Origin: Burkholderiales bacterium JOSHI_001
GTDB taxonomy: Bacteria > Pseudomonadota > Gammaproteobacteria > Burkholderiales > Burkholderiaceae_C
Assembly: GCA_000244995.1 (NCBI GenBank)
Contig: CM001438.1
Span: 612,921 to 676,920, forward strand
DNA length: 64,000 nucleotides
Reading direction: 5' to 3'
Within the stretch, counting starts at the first letter, position 1; every line of letters starts with the position of its first letter. The translations under genes were made by a program, and so were the position numbers. The notes under the pieces were generated by a model, which did no database searches, was not told the origin of the DNA, and worked only from the letters and a program-made list of their open reading frames with translations. Positions 16,029 to 24,623 of this stretch are shown in pieces.

Positions 16029-18989
16029 TCAGGCTTGCTGGATAGTGCGCAGCTTTTCCTGCAGGGCCTGAACATCCGCCGGCGACACCTTGGCCAGCGC
16101 GACATCGGCTGCGCTGCTGGCTTGGTCTATCTGGGTGCGCATTGCCAGCGTCGGTCCAAAGTTCAGCGCCTTCAAGCGTCGCGCCAGCTCGTCCAGTTCA
16201 AGCTTCTCGGGGTCCGACAGCGACGCTCGCTGGAACAGCTCGAAGTAGCGGCGGATCGTCTCCTCGGCCTCGACGCTGCGCGTCGTCTGCAGCGAGAACA
16301 GCGAGCTGACCAGGATGTCCTCCGCCTTCTGCCCCGACAGATCCTCGCGCGGCATGTCCGCCCGGATCTGGCTGCTTGCTTCGTCGCGTGCGACGACGCG
16401 CAGTTCGGTGTGCTCGACCGCCCCGGCCAGCAGCGGCGAATGAGACGAGGCAATCACCTGCACGCTTGGGAAGTGCTTGCGCGTCAGGGTCACAAGCCGG
16501 CGCTGCCAATCCGGGTGCAGGTGGGCATCGATCTCGTCGACGAGCGCGATGGCGGACTCGCGCTCAGGATGCTCGGACTGTGGGTAGACGTCGTACAGGC
16601 GCTGCAGCAGGATGCCGACCCAATTGAGAATCGCGCTCATGCCCTGGCTCACGCCGTCGAAAGGCACCTCGCCGTAGTCGGCTTGAAGGATCACTTGCCA
16701 GGTCCGGCGGTCGATGCGGGCGAACTTCAGGCCGCCGCCTGGAACCATGTCGGAGATGAGTTGCTGAAAGGTCTGCAGCATCTGCATCTCACGGCCCTTG
16801 GGCGCGGTCTCGGCCCGCAGGGCCGCGTTGACAACCCATTGCTGCAGGTTGTCCAGGCGGCTGTCAACCTGCCCGCTGAGCAGCGGTGCGACATCGTCCA
16901 CCGAGGGATTGGCGGCCGGCACCGAAGTCGGCCCCTTGATTTGCGCTGCGAGCACCCCGCGCAGTGCCGGGAACGCGAGCACCAGAACCTGACCGGCCTG
17001 CAGGGCGGTGGTCTGTGGCGAGCGGATCAGCACCTGGGTGCCATCCCGTACCAGGCTGGTTGAGACCCGGATATTGCCCATGCCCAGTTCGATGGTGCCG
17101 AGATTTTCCCCGCTGCGCAGCAGCCGTGCGCCGGCCGCGGTCGCGCGCGGATCGTTGCCGGCCAGGGCCAGTGTCACAGCGCGCAGGATGGTCGACTTGC
17201 CCCCGCCGTTGTTGCCCAGCAGCAGTGTCCAGCCGGGGGTGAACTCGACCCGCAGGCTGCGAAAGATGCCGATCGACTCCAGCTGAAGGTAGCTCAGACG
17301 GGTGGCCGCCAGCGACATGCCGGTGGCGTCGGCCCGCGACGCCTTGCCGATGCGCGCCGCGCGCTCGGTCAGCACCTCGGCAGCCTGCACAAGCTCGCGG
17401 AAGTCGGCGCTGGGCCGGTACTCAACCAGCTTGACGCCGAAGCGACGGCCCTGCCCCGCCTGCCACAGGTCGGCCCGGTCGGCCCCTTCCGGCACGACGG
17501 CGCAATGCCTGCGGTCCGAAGAGTCCAGATGGGCCGGCAAGCTGCTCAGGAACTGTTCCAGGCCCTCCAGGCTGAAGCCCAGGAACAGCAGGGTCCGGGT
17601 GGAAAAAAGCGCTGCGATGGCGCGTTCCAATTCGGGCGCCCGGCTCAACACGACCCGGTACTCGCGCTGGGTGAGGGCGACACTGGCCGGGTGCCGCAGG
17701 TCGCCAAGCGGCTTGATCAGCGCCAGCTGACCACCCCGCAGCAGCGACGTGATGCCTTCGGTCTGCATCGGCCCGAATACCTGCATGTCCGGGCCGACCA
17801 CGGCACGCGGCATCAGGTCGTCCCAGGTCATGTCGACCAGCCCCGCCGCCGGCAGCGCGGCCAACAGGCGGTGCAGGTGGCTCGGTTTTGGTTGCGAATC
17901 TATCAGGTCCGACTTCAGCGTGGCCAGCACTTCGTCGCGGCCGACGAGCGAGACGATCGCCTCGACGGCGGCGTCGGTGTCGCCGGTCATGACCAACGCG
18001 CGCAGGCTGTCCAAACGTGTCGCAGAGATCCGCTCGGCGTGGCGATCAATGACGTTGAGCCACAGCTTGCTGGCGCCAGGCAAACCCGACTGTGCCGACA
18101 CGCCCACCCCGGTGACGATGACCAGGTCGCGCTGCTCCAGCGCTGTCAGCAATTCCGGCGGCAGCTGCGGCGGGTAGGGCGGCGTCGGTTCGGCGTTGGC
18201 ATCATCGGCTGCGCTGACCACCGCCCGGCCGAGGTTCTGCGTGCGTTGGCGTTCAAGCTCGACCTCCTGCCTCATCAGGGTCTCGCGCCGGGTGTTCAGC
18301 ATTTGCTGGCGATACAGGAACCAAGCCAGCGCGCCGAGGACCAAGATCGCGATGCCGAGAGCAGGCAGCACCGCTTTCGGCTGGCCCGCCAGCAGTTCCT
18401 GCACGAAGCCCTGAGGGGGCAGGGACTGGATGTCCATGGCGGCGATCTGGCGGCGGTCCGGAATGCTGTAGACCGACAGGTTGAAGCTGCTGCCCGTGGC
18501 CAACGTGCGGGGTGCCGACGCCATCAACGTGATCGTGCGGGTGAAAGCGGTCGAGGCCGGGCTCTGGGCTTGGAAGTTGCTCTCGGCGCTGGGGGGTGCA
18601 GCGGCTCCGGCGGACGAAGCTGCGGCAGTCGGTTCGGCGCCCGCTGAAACCAGCGGCACCGAGTCCAGGAAAAGGCGCAGATTCCGCTCCAGCACGACCG
18701 CCGGGGTCGGGCGCGCCAGTAACAGGTGGACGGTGACCATCATCGGTGCGCCTGCACTCAGATTCGCCGGACTTACGCTGTTGATCTTGCCGTCGAGCAC
18801 CAGCGTGTCAAACCCGGCCGCCGCAGCGACCTTGTCGGCCGCCGCGCCCGATGCCGGCACGCCCGGCGAGATCGGGTTCAACGATGCGCCGCTGCAAGGC
18901 AGCGCCACAGCGGCTGCCAGGATGGCCGCAACAGCCCTGCGTTTGCACCCATTCGTGCAGATCGATCCGCCGAGCAATGCCTTGCGCAC
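16029..18989 (-). CDS. Predicted membrane-anchored SIR2-like / AAA (PtuA-like) ATPase
   Basis: A GTG behind GAGGAGAG starts a 986-residue protein. Residues 17-34 are a hydrophobic signal or anchor, 36-200 a predicted exported domain, and 207-227 a membrane helix ending in 'FLYRQQ'. A charged helix (228-255) follows. Residues 285-540 resemble SIR2: 'VIVTGVGVSAQSGLP' keeps the NAD-site glycines, but 'MTWDD' and 'IKPLGD' replace the usual 'TTNYD' and 'KLHGD'. Residues 563-880 are an AAA/ABC-like ATPase: Walker A 'GNNGGGKST' (592-600), 'SQGMS', Walker B 'ALVDEID' (815-821) and 'SSHSPLL' (848-854). The C-terminus is helical. The gene is followed after 10 bases by the HNH nuclease, as in Septu PtuA-PtuB. 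Topology and role in defence are inferred. Confidence 0.82.
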   Translation of the reverse strand: MRKALLGGSICTNGCKRRAVAAILAAAVALPCSGASLNPISPGVPASGAAADKVAAAAGFDTLVLDGKINSVSPANLSAGAPMMVTVHLLLARPTPAVVLERNLRLFLDSVPLVSAGAEPTAAASSAGAAAPPSAESNFQAQSPASTAFTRTITLMASAPRTLATGSSFNLSVYSIPDRRQIAAMDIQSLPPQGFVQELLAGQPKAVLPALGIAILVLGALAWFLYRQQMLNTRRETLMRQEVELERQRTQNLGRAVVSAADDANAEPTPPYPPQLPPELLTALEQRDLVIVTGVGVSAQSGLPGASKLWLNVIDRHAERISATRLDSLRALVMTGDTDAAVEAIVSLVGRDEVLATLKSDLIDSQPKPSHLHRLLAALPAAGLVDMTWDDLMPRAVVGPDMQVFGPMQTEGITSLLRGGQLALIKPLGDLRHPASVALTQREYRVVLSRAPELERAIAALFSTRTLLFLGFSLEGLEQFLSSLPAHLDSSDRRHCAVVPEGADRADLWQAGQGRRFGVKLVEYRPSADFRELVQAAEVLTERAARIGKASRADATGMSLAATRLSYLQLESIGIFRSLRVEFTPGWTLLLGNNGGGKSTILRAVTLALAGNDPRATAAGARLLRSGENLGTIELGMGNIRVSTSLVRDGTQVLIRSPQTTALQAGQVLVLAFPALRGVLAAQIKGPTSVPAANPSVDDVAPLLSGQVDSRLDNLQQWVVNAALRAETAPKGREMQMLQTFQQLISDMVPGGGLKFARIDRRTWQVILQADYGEVPFDGVSQGMSAILNWVGILLQRLYDVYPQSEHPERESAIALVDEIDAHLHPDWQRRLVTLTRKHFPSVQVIASSHSPLLAGAVEHTELRVVARDEASSQIRADMPREDLSGQKAEDILVSSLFSLQTTRSVEAEETIRRYFELFQRASLSDPEKLELDELARRLKALNFGPTLAMRTQIDQASSAADVALAKVSPADVQALQEKLRTIQQA

Positions 18990-19257
18990 GCGCCTCTCCT
19001 CGTTACCGCAGAAGGGGATGTCGAGGCATGCGCCGCGGCATCGGCGCAATGAAACTTGAGGCGCCGGATTCTGTCAATACCGCAAGCGGATCGTGCACCC
19101 GCGCACGTCCACAGTCGTCGGGATGGGGCTCGATCCCGGCCGGCGCGAACCCCCCAACATCAACGCCGTCAGCGCGGATCCGCCCGCCAGGTCAGCGGGG
19201 CGCCAGCACGCCAGAACCATCGCGGTGGCACCGTCCCCGGGCTGGTGTAATGCCACC

Positions 19258-20163
19258 ATGACCCGCACCCGCGCCAACCTGCTGCTGACCCTGGTGGCGC
19301 TGATCTGGGGCTCGGCCTTCGTGGCGCAGAGCCTGGCGATGAAGCATGTGCAGGCCATGGGCTTCACCGCGGTGCGTTTTGCCATCGGCGCGCTGGTGGT
19401 GGCGCCGCTGGCCTGGCGCGAATGGCGCCACCACCGTGCGCGGGGCTTGAACTTCAACGCCGCCGACGCCGGCGCCGTGGCCCTGCTGGGGCTGGCGCTG
19501 TGCGCGGGCGCGGCCTTGCAGCAGGTGGGCATCATCCACACCACGGTGACCAACGCGGCCTTTCTCACCGCGCTGTATGTGCCGCTGGTGCCGCTGCTGG
19601 GCTGGTGGTGGCTGGGCCGGCGCCCGCACCTGGCGGTGTGGCCGGCCGGCGCGGGCTGCGTGGCCGGCACCTGGCTGCTGGCCGGCGGCGGCGGCCTGGC
19701 CTTTTCCAGTGGCGACCTGTGGGTGCTGGCCTCGGTGCTGCCCTGGGCGGTGCATGTGCTCTTCGTCGGCCGGGTGGCCGACCGCCTGGCCGCGCCCTTC
19801 CTGCTGGCCTGCGGGCAGTTCGCGGTGTGCGCGCTGGCCAGCGGTGCCTGGGCGCTGGCCACGGAAACCCTCTCGCCCGCGGCCTATGCAGAAGCCGCCT
19901 GGGCCATTGCCTACACCGGCATCGTGTCGGTGGGCATCGGCTTCACCGCCCAGGTGGTGGGCCAGCGCAGCGCCCCGGCGGCGGACGCGGCCATCATCAT
20001 GTCGGCCGAAACCGTGTTCGCGGCCGGCTTTGGCTATGCGCTGATGGGCGAACGCCTGGGCGCCACCGGCTGGGCCGGCTGCGCGCTGATCCTGGCCTGC
20101 ATCGTGGCGGTGCAGTTGCTGCCGGTGTCGGATGCCAGCCGGGCCGCGGCGCCGGTGCATTGA
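19258..20163 (+). CDS. DMT-superfamily EamA-type transporter
   Basis: This 301-residue integral membrane protein has about ten hydrophobic segments in two EamA halves. The first half opens 'LLTLVALIWGSAFVAQ' and the second ends with the conserved 'SAETVFAAGFGYALMGERLG' pattern. Such proteins export amino acids or other small metabolites. The start is the ATG of 'MTRTRANLL'; 55 upstream in-frame codons are not hydrophobic and look non-coding. It is divergent from the SIR2-ATPase gene across 268 bases, which marks the right edge of the hydrolase island. Confidence 0.9.
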   Translation: MTRTRANLLLTLVALIWGSAFVAQSLAMKHVQAMGFTAVRFAIGALVVAPLAWREWRHHRARGLNFNAADAGAVALLGLALCAGAALQQVGIIHTTVTNAAFLTALYVPLVPLLGWWWLGRRPHLAVWPAGAGCVAGTWLLAGGGGLAFSSGDLWVLASVLPWAVHVLFVGRVADRLAAPFLLACGQFAVCALASGAWALATETLSPAAYAEAAWAIAYTGIVSVGIGFTAQVVGQRSAPAADAAIIMSAETVFAAGFGYALMGERLGATGWAGCALILACIVAVQLLPVSDASRAAAPVH

Positions 20164-20179
20164 CGGCGGGCTGGGCGAA

Positions 20180-21154
20180 TCACTCGGCGGTGATCTTCGA
20201 CGCCTTGATGACATGGCCCCAGTAGGCCAGTTCCTTGCGGGTGAAGTCACCGAGCTGGGCCGGGCTCATCGGCTCCACCGAGGTGCCGGACTCCTCGGCC
20301 TTGCGCCGGGTCTCGGGCTGCGACAGGATCTTGCCAACTTCGGTGCTGAGGGTCTGCACCAGCTCGGCCGGCAAGCCGGCGGGCCCGTACAGCGCGAACC
20401 AGGAGTCGAGTGTGAAACCCTTCAGGCCCGCCTCCACCGCCGTTGGCACCTGGGGCAGCGCGGCCAGTCGTGACGCGCTGGTCACCGCCAGGGCCTTCAG
20501 CTTCCCGGCCTTGACCTGCTGCACCACCGACGCCGGCGTCGTGATGAACAGGTCCACCTGCCCGCCCATCAGGTCCTGCACCGCCGGGCCGGCGCCGCGG
20601 TAGGGAATGTGCGTGATGAAGGTGCCGGTCAGCTGCTTGAACAGCTCGCCCGCGATGTGCTGGATGGAGCCGTTGCCGGAGGACGCGTAGTTCAGTTTCC
20701 CGGGGTGGGCCTTGGCGTGGGCCACCAGCTCGGCCAGGGTGTTGGCCTGCAGGTTGGCCTTGGTGACGATGAGCTGGGGGGGCCGGGTCAGCATGGCCAC
20801 GGGGCTGAAGTCCTTGATGGGGTCCCATCCGGCGTTGGGAAAGAGGTGGGGGTTGCCCACCTGGTAGCCGCTGTAGGCCACCAGCAGCGTGTGGCCATCG
20901 GGCTTGGCCTTGGCGACGAACTGGTTGCCGATGTTGCCGGCACCGCCGGCCTTGTTGTCCACGATCACCGGCTGACCCAGCGCGCGCGACAGGCTGTCGG
21001 CGATCAGGCGTGCGGTGAAGTCGGTGGTGCCGCCGGGCGCGCTGGGCACGACCAGGGTGATGGGCTTTTGCGGGTAGGCGCCTTGTGCGCGCAGGCCGGT
21101 GTGGCTGGCCAGCGCGGCCGTGCCCAGCCCGGCGATGAGGGTGCGTCGTTTCAT
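20180..21154 (-). CDS. Bug/TctC-family tripartite tricarboxylate-type substrate-binding protein
   Basis: This 324-residue periplasmic protein has a twin-basic leader 'MKRRTLIAGLGTAALASHTGLRAQG' in pieces, followed by 'YPQKPITLVVPSAPGG', the hallmark of the Bug (Bordetella uptake gene) family greatly expanded in Burkholderiales. Also visible are 'LGQPVIVDNKAGGAGNIG' and the 'YSGYQ' segment. No TctA/TctB membrane subunits are nearby, which is common for orphan Bug receptors. Its position downstream of the VOC, HMG-CoA-lyase-like and CoA-transferase genes suggests its ligand is an organic acid catabolised by that operon. Confidence 0.92.
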   Translation of the reverse strand: MKRRTLIAGLGTAALASHTGLRAQGAYPQKPITLVVPSAPGGTTDFTARLIADSLSRALGQPVIVDNKAGGAGNIGNQFVAKAKPDGHTLLVAYSGYQVGNPHLFPNAGWDPIKDFSPVAMLTRPPQLIVTKANLQANTLAELVAHAKAHPGKLNYASSGNGSIQHIAGELFKQLTGTFITHIPYRGAGPAVQDLMGGQVDLFITTPASVVQQVKAGKLKALAVTSASRLAALPQVPTAVEAGLKGFTLDSWFALYGPAGLPAELVQTLSTEVGKILSQPETRRKAEESGTSVEPMSPAQLGDFTRKELAYWGHVIKASKITAE

Positions 21155-21205
21155 GGTGTCTCTGAGGGAAGGGGCGTCTTGTCGCGCGGGCGATGGCCCC
21201 GGTTG

Positions 21206-21598
21206 TCAGGCCAGTTCGGAAATTTCGATCAGGTTGAAGTCCGGGTCGCGCACATAGACCGAGCGGATCTTGCGCGTGGCACCGGTGCGCATCACCGGCC
21301 CTTCGACGATGGGCCAGTTCGCCGCGCCCAGGCGCGCGATCACCTGGTCCAGCGGCACCGACGCGATGAAGCACAGGTCCAGCGCGCCAGGCACGGGCAG
21401 GTGGGCCTTGGGCTCGAACTCCGAGCCCTGCACGTGCAGGTTGATCTTCTGGTGGCCGAACTTGAAGGCCTGGCGTTCCACCGGGGGCGTGCCGCCGATG
21501 AAGGACTCCAGCTGCATGCCCAGCACGCGGGTGTAGAAGTCCACGCAGGCCTCGCGGCGCGCGGTGGTCAGCACCAGGTGGTCGAGGTGGTCGATCAT
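21206..21598 (-). CDS. VOC-family (glyoxalase/dioxygenase fold) protein
   Basis: This 130-residue single-domain protein begins 'MIDHLDHLVLTTARREACVDFY' in the style of glyoxalase I/fosfomycin-resistance relatives. Metal-ligand candidates are His6, His in 'INLHVQG' and Glu in 'FNLIEISELA'. Its ATG overlaps the stop of the lyase gene by four bases (ATGA), so it is translated with the CoA-thioester operon. A dioxygenase, isomerase or epimerase step on the same substrate is possible; sequence alone does not decide. Confidence 0.88.
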   Translation of the reverse strand: MIDHLDHLVLTTARREACVDFYTRVLGMQLESFIGGTPPVERQAFKFGHQKINLHVQGSEFEPKAHLPVPGALDLCFIASVPLDQVIARLGAANWPIVEGPVMRTGATRKIRSVYVRDPDFNLIEISELA

Positions 21599-22533
21599 GG
21601 GTGTTGCTTTCGCAGTTCGGCCACGTGGGCGGGGGCGGGGTGCAGGTCGGTGATGAGCCCGGCCTTGGCCAGCTGGCCGGGCACGTCGTGGCCGACCAGT
21701 TGCGGCAGGCGGCGGGCGACGTCGATCAGGGCCGGCAGCTTGATGCCCGTGTCGTGACCCATGAGCTGCAGCATGTGGATGGCGTCTTCGCTGCAGATGT
21801 TGCCGGTGGCGCCGGGGGCATAGGGACAGCCGCCCAGGCCGCCCAGCGATCCGTCGAAGCGACTGATGCCGGCCTGCACCGAGGCCAGGACATTGGCCAG
21901 GCCCATGCCGCGCGTGTTGTGAAAGTGCAGCGTGAGCTGCAGGCCGCCGAAGCGCTGCTGCAGCGCCTGCGTGAGGCGCGACACCTGCACCGGGTGCGCC
22001 ATGCCGGTGGTGTCGCAGATCGTCAGCCCGCGCACGCCCAGGGCCGCGAAGCGCTCGGCCCAGCGCAGCACCTCGTCCTGCGGCACATCGCCTTCCATCG
22101 GGCAGCCGAAGCAGCAGGACAGCGACACGTTCACCGGCACCTGGCCGGCGGCCAGGGTGATCACCTCGCGCAGGCCGGCAAAGCTTTTCTCGCGCGGCAT
22201 GCGCAGGTTGGCCAGGTTGTGCGTCTGCGACGTGGACATGACCAAATTCAGCTCGTCGGCGCGCGCCTCCAGCGCCCGTTCGGCACCGCGCACATTGGGC
22301 ACCAGCACGGTGTACTCCACGCCCGGCCGGCGCTGGATGCGGCCCATCACCTCTTCCGCGTCGCGCAGCATCGGGATGGCCTTGGCCGAGGTGAAGGACG
22401 TGACCTCGATCTTGGCGTAGCCGCAGGCGCTGAGTTCGTCGATCAGTGCCACCTTGGCGTCGGTGGGCACGAAGGCGGCTTCGTTCTGGAAGCCGTCGCG
22501 GGTGACAACCTCGTTGAAGTGGATGCGTTGCAT
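21595..22533 (-). CDS. Hydroxymethylglutaryl-CoA lyase-like aldolase
   Basis: This 312-residue TIM-barrel lyase has 'TRDGFQNE' near the start (metal- and substrate-binding Arg-Asp), 'HFHNTRGMGLAN' with the metal histidines, and the signature 'GGLGGCPYAPGATGN' with the catalytic cysteine. The family cleaves 3-hydroxy-3-methylglutaryl-CoA or related acyl-CoAs (for example citramalyl-CoA) to acetyl-CoA plus a keto acid. The start chosen gives 'MQRIHFNEVVT'; the frame is open far upstream but there overlaps the CoA-transferase gene. It is flanked by a class III CoA-transferase and a Bug receptor, consistent with activation then cleavage of an imported acid. Confidence 0.92.
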   Translation of the reverse strand: MQRIHFNEVVTRDGFQNEAAFVPTDAKVALIDELSACGYAKIEVTSFTSAKAIPMLRDAEEVMGRIQRRPGVEYTVLVPNVRGAERALEARADELNLVMSTSQTHNLANLRMPREKSFAGLREVITLAAGQVPVNVSLSCCFGCPMEGDVPQDEVLRWAERFAALGVRGLTICDTTGMAHPVQVSRLTQALQQRFGGLQLTLHFHNTRGMGLANVLASVQAGISRFDGSLGGLGGCPYAPGATGNICSEDAIHMLQLMGHDTGIKLPALIDVARRLPQLVGHDVPGQLAKAGLITDLHPAPAHVAELRKQHP

Positions 22534-22541
22534 GGTCTTCT

Positions 22542-23774
22542 TCAGTTGACGATGCCGCGCTCGCGCAGCGCGGCGATCTGCGCCTCGGTCAGGCCAATGT
22601 CGCGCAGCACCTCGCTGCTGTCCTGGCCCAGTGTGGGCGCGTTGCGGTGGTGGCGCCCGGGGGTTGCGGAGAGCTTGGGCACGATGCCTGGCACGCTGAG
22701 CGTGCTGCCGTCGTCCATCTGCAGTTCTTGAAGCATGCCGCGGGCGCGGTAGTGCGGGTCGGCCGCAATGTCGGCCACGGTGTAGATGCGGCCGGCGGGC
22801 ACCGAGGCCGCCTCCAGCGCCGCCAGCACCTCGTCCACGGTGCGCGTGGCCGTCCAGGCGGCGATCGCGGCGTCCAGCTCGGCCACGCGTGCCACACGGC
22901 CGGCGTTGTCTGCCAGCGCGGGGTCGTCGCCCAGGTCCTGGCGGCCGATCAGGGTCATCAGGCGGCGGAAGATGCTGTCGCCGTTGCCGGCCACCAGCGC
23001 ATAGCCGCCGTCGCGGCACAGGTAGGCGTTGGTCGGTGCGATGCCGGGCAGGGCGCTGCCGGCCGGGCCGCGCACGGCACCGAAGGCGCTGTGCTCGGGC
23101 AGCAGGCTTTCCATGCAGTTGAAGACGGCCTCGTACAGCGCCACGTCGATCACCTGCCCGCGGCCACTGGCATGCCGGTGCTGCAGCGCCAGCAGGATGC
23201 CGATCACGCCGTGCAGGGCCGCCAGCGTGTCGCCGATGCTCACGCCCACGCGCACCGGCACGCGGCCCGGTTCGGCCGTGAGGTGGCGCAGGCCGCCCAT
23301 GGCCTCGGCCACCACGCCGAAGCCGGGCCGGTCGCGGTAGGGCCCGGTCTGGCCGTAGCCGCTGATGCGCAGCACGATCAGCTTGGGGTTGGCCGCCATC
23401 AGCTCGTCCGGCGCCAGGTTCCAGCCCTCCAGTGCGCCGGGGCGGAAGTTCTCGATCAGCACATCGGCTTCGGCCGCCAATTGGCGCACCACGTCCTGGG
23501 CTTCGGGTGTGCGCAGGTCCAGCGCCAGCGAGCGCTTGTTGCGCGACTGCACCTGCCACCACACCGAGGTGCCATCCTTCAGCAGCCGCCACTTGCGCAG
23601 CGGGTCGCCAGCGCCGGGCGGCTCGATCTTGACGACATCGGCGCCGAAGTCGGCCAGGGTCTTGGCTGCGAAGGGGCCGGCGATCAGCTGGCCGAGCTCC
23701 AGCACCTTCAGGCCGGCCAGGGCGGCGGCGGCCGGGGCGCCAGGCGCCAAAGGGGAGGCGGGGTCGTTGGGCAT
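22542..23774 (-). CDS. CaiB/BaiF-type (class III) CoA-transferase
   Basis: This 410-residue protein shows the family N-terminus 'LAGLKVLELGQLIAGPFAAK', 'DFGADVVKIEPPG' and 'LLKDGTSVWWQVQSRNKRSL'. The nucleophilic Asp is expected in the 'ENFRPGALEGW'/'AYLCRDGGYA' part. It transfers CoA between carboxylic acids and would create the thioester cleaved by the lyase whose gene follows 8 bases later. It is the first intact gene of the catabolic operon; the LysR remnant lies upstream on the same strand rather than divergently, an unusual arrangement. Confidence 0.92.
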   Translation of the reverse strand: MPNDPASPLAPGAPAAAALAGLKVLELGQLIAGPFAAKTLADFGADVVKIEPPGAGDPLRKWRLLKDGTSVWWQVQSRNKRSLALDLRTPEAQDVVRQLAAEADVLIENFRPGALEGWNLAPDELMAANPKLIVLRISGYGQTGPYRDRPGFGVVAEAMGGLRHLTAEPGRVPVRVGVSIGDTLAALHGVIGILLALQHRHASGRGQVIDVALYEAVFNCMESLLPEHSAFGAVRGPAGSALPGIAPTNAYLCRDGGYALVAGNGDSIFRRLMTLIGRQDLGDDPALADNAGRVARVAELDAAIAAWTATRTVDEVLAALEAASVPAGRIYTVADIAADPHYRARGMLQELQMDDGSTLSVPGIVPKLSATPGRHHRNAPTLGQDSSEVLRDIGLTEAQIAALRERGIVN

Positions 23775-23807
23775 GGCGGCCAGTGTCCGGCCGCCTGCCG
23801 CGCGCGT

Positions 23808-24623
23808 CTATTTCAATCTGGCGCGGCCAGGCTTCGCGTTTTGCGAAACCGGCAGCAGGAAATCCCGGAGCGCCCGCACGGTCGCGTCGGCGTCCGGCCG
23901 GACCACCAACTGCAGCTGCCGGCTGGCCCAGGCGTCGGACAAGGGCCGCCACTGCAGCTTCATGGCCCGCACGATGGGCAGCGCGGCGCCCTTGGGCAGG
24001 GCCGCGATGCCCAGGCCGGCAGCCACCATGTGGCCCACTGCGTCGAAGCTGCGCACCTGCATGCGCAGCTTCAGCGGCCGGCCGGCGGCCATGGCCGCCT
24101 GCTGCTGGGCTTCCAGCATGGCGGCGCCCGCGTTCAGGCTGATCCAGGGGTCGTCCAGCGTGTCGGCAAAGGCCAGGGGCGAGCGGCCTCCCAGGCGGTG
24201 GGCGGCAGGCAGGATCAGCACCAGTTCGTCGCGGCGGAAGTCGCGCAGCTCCAGGCCCCGGGTGTCGGGCCCCGCGACGAACACGCCCAGGTCGGCCCGC
24301 CCCTCGCGCACCGTGGCCACCACCTGTTGTGAGACCTGCTCTTCCAGTTCCACCTGCACCTCGGGGCGCAGCACGGCGTACTCGGCCAGCAGCGGCGGCA
24401 GGAAATGCGTGATGGCCGCCGTGCCGGCGCAGACGTGGACGTGCCGCACCACGCCCTGGCGGGCGTCGGCCAGTTCCACCGCCAGGTGGTCCAGCTCCTG
24501 CAGGATGGCCATGCCGCGCTTCGAGAACGCACGGCCCAGGGCCGTGGGCGCCGGGCCGCGCGAAGGCCGCGCGCAGCGCCGCGGCGACCGGCCACCGCCC
24601 TGCAGGCGCGCGCCCGGCGTCAA
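23808..24623 (-). pseudogene. LysR-type regulator lacking its DNA-binding domain
   Basis: From about 24560 down to 23808 the frame encodes a LysR linker helix ('LGRAFSKRGMAILQELD') and a full substrate-binding domain ('ITHFLPPLLAEYAVLRPEVQ', 'GLGIAALPKGAALP'). The ~60-residue winged-helix domain that should precede it is absent. The frame runs instead through ~25 Arg/Pro-rich codons directly into the stop of the Gfo/Idh gene. A deletion joining two operons is the simplest explanation; a stand-alone effector-binding protein cannot be excluded. The regulator probably once controlled the CoA-transferase/lyase operon. Confidence 0.75.

Noticed and set aside
21595-23952. One 785-residue minus-strand frame covering both CoA-transferase and lyase
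   Set aside because: Only the last 312 residues are homologous to lyases; the first part is an out-of-frame Arg/Gly/Pro reading of the CoA-transferase gene, so it is not a fusion.
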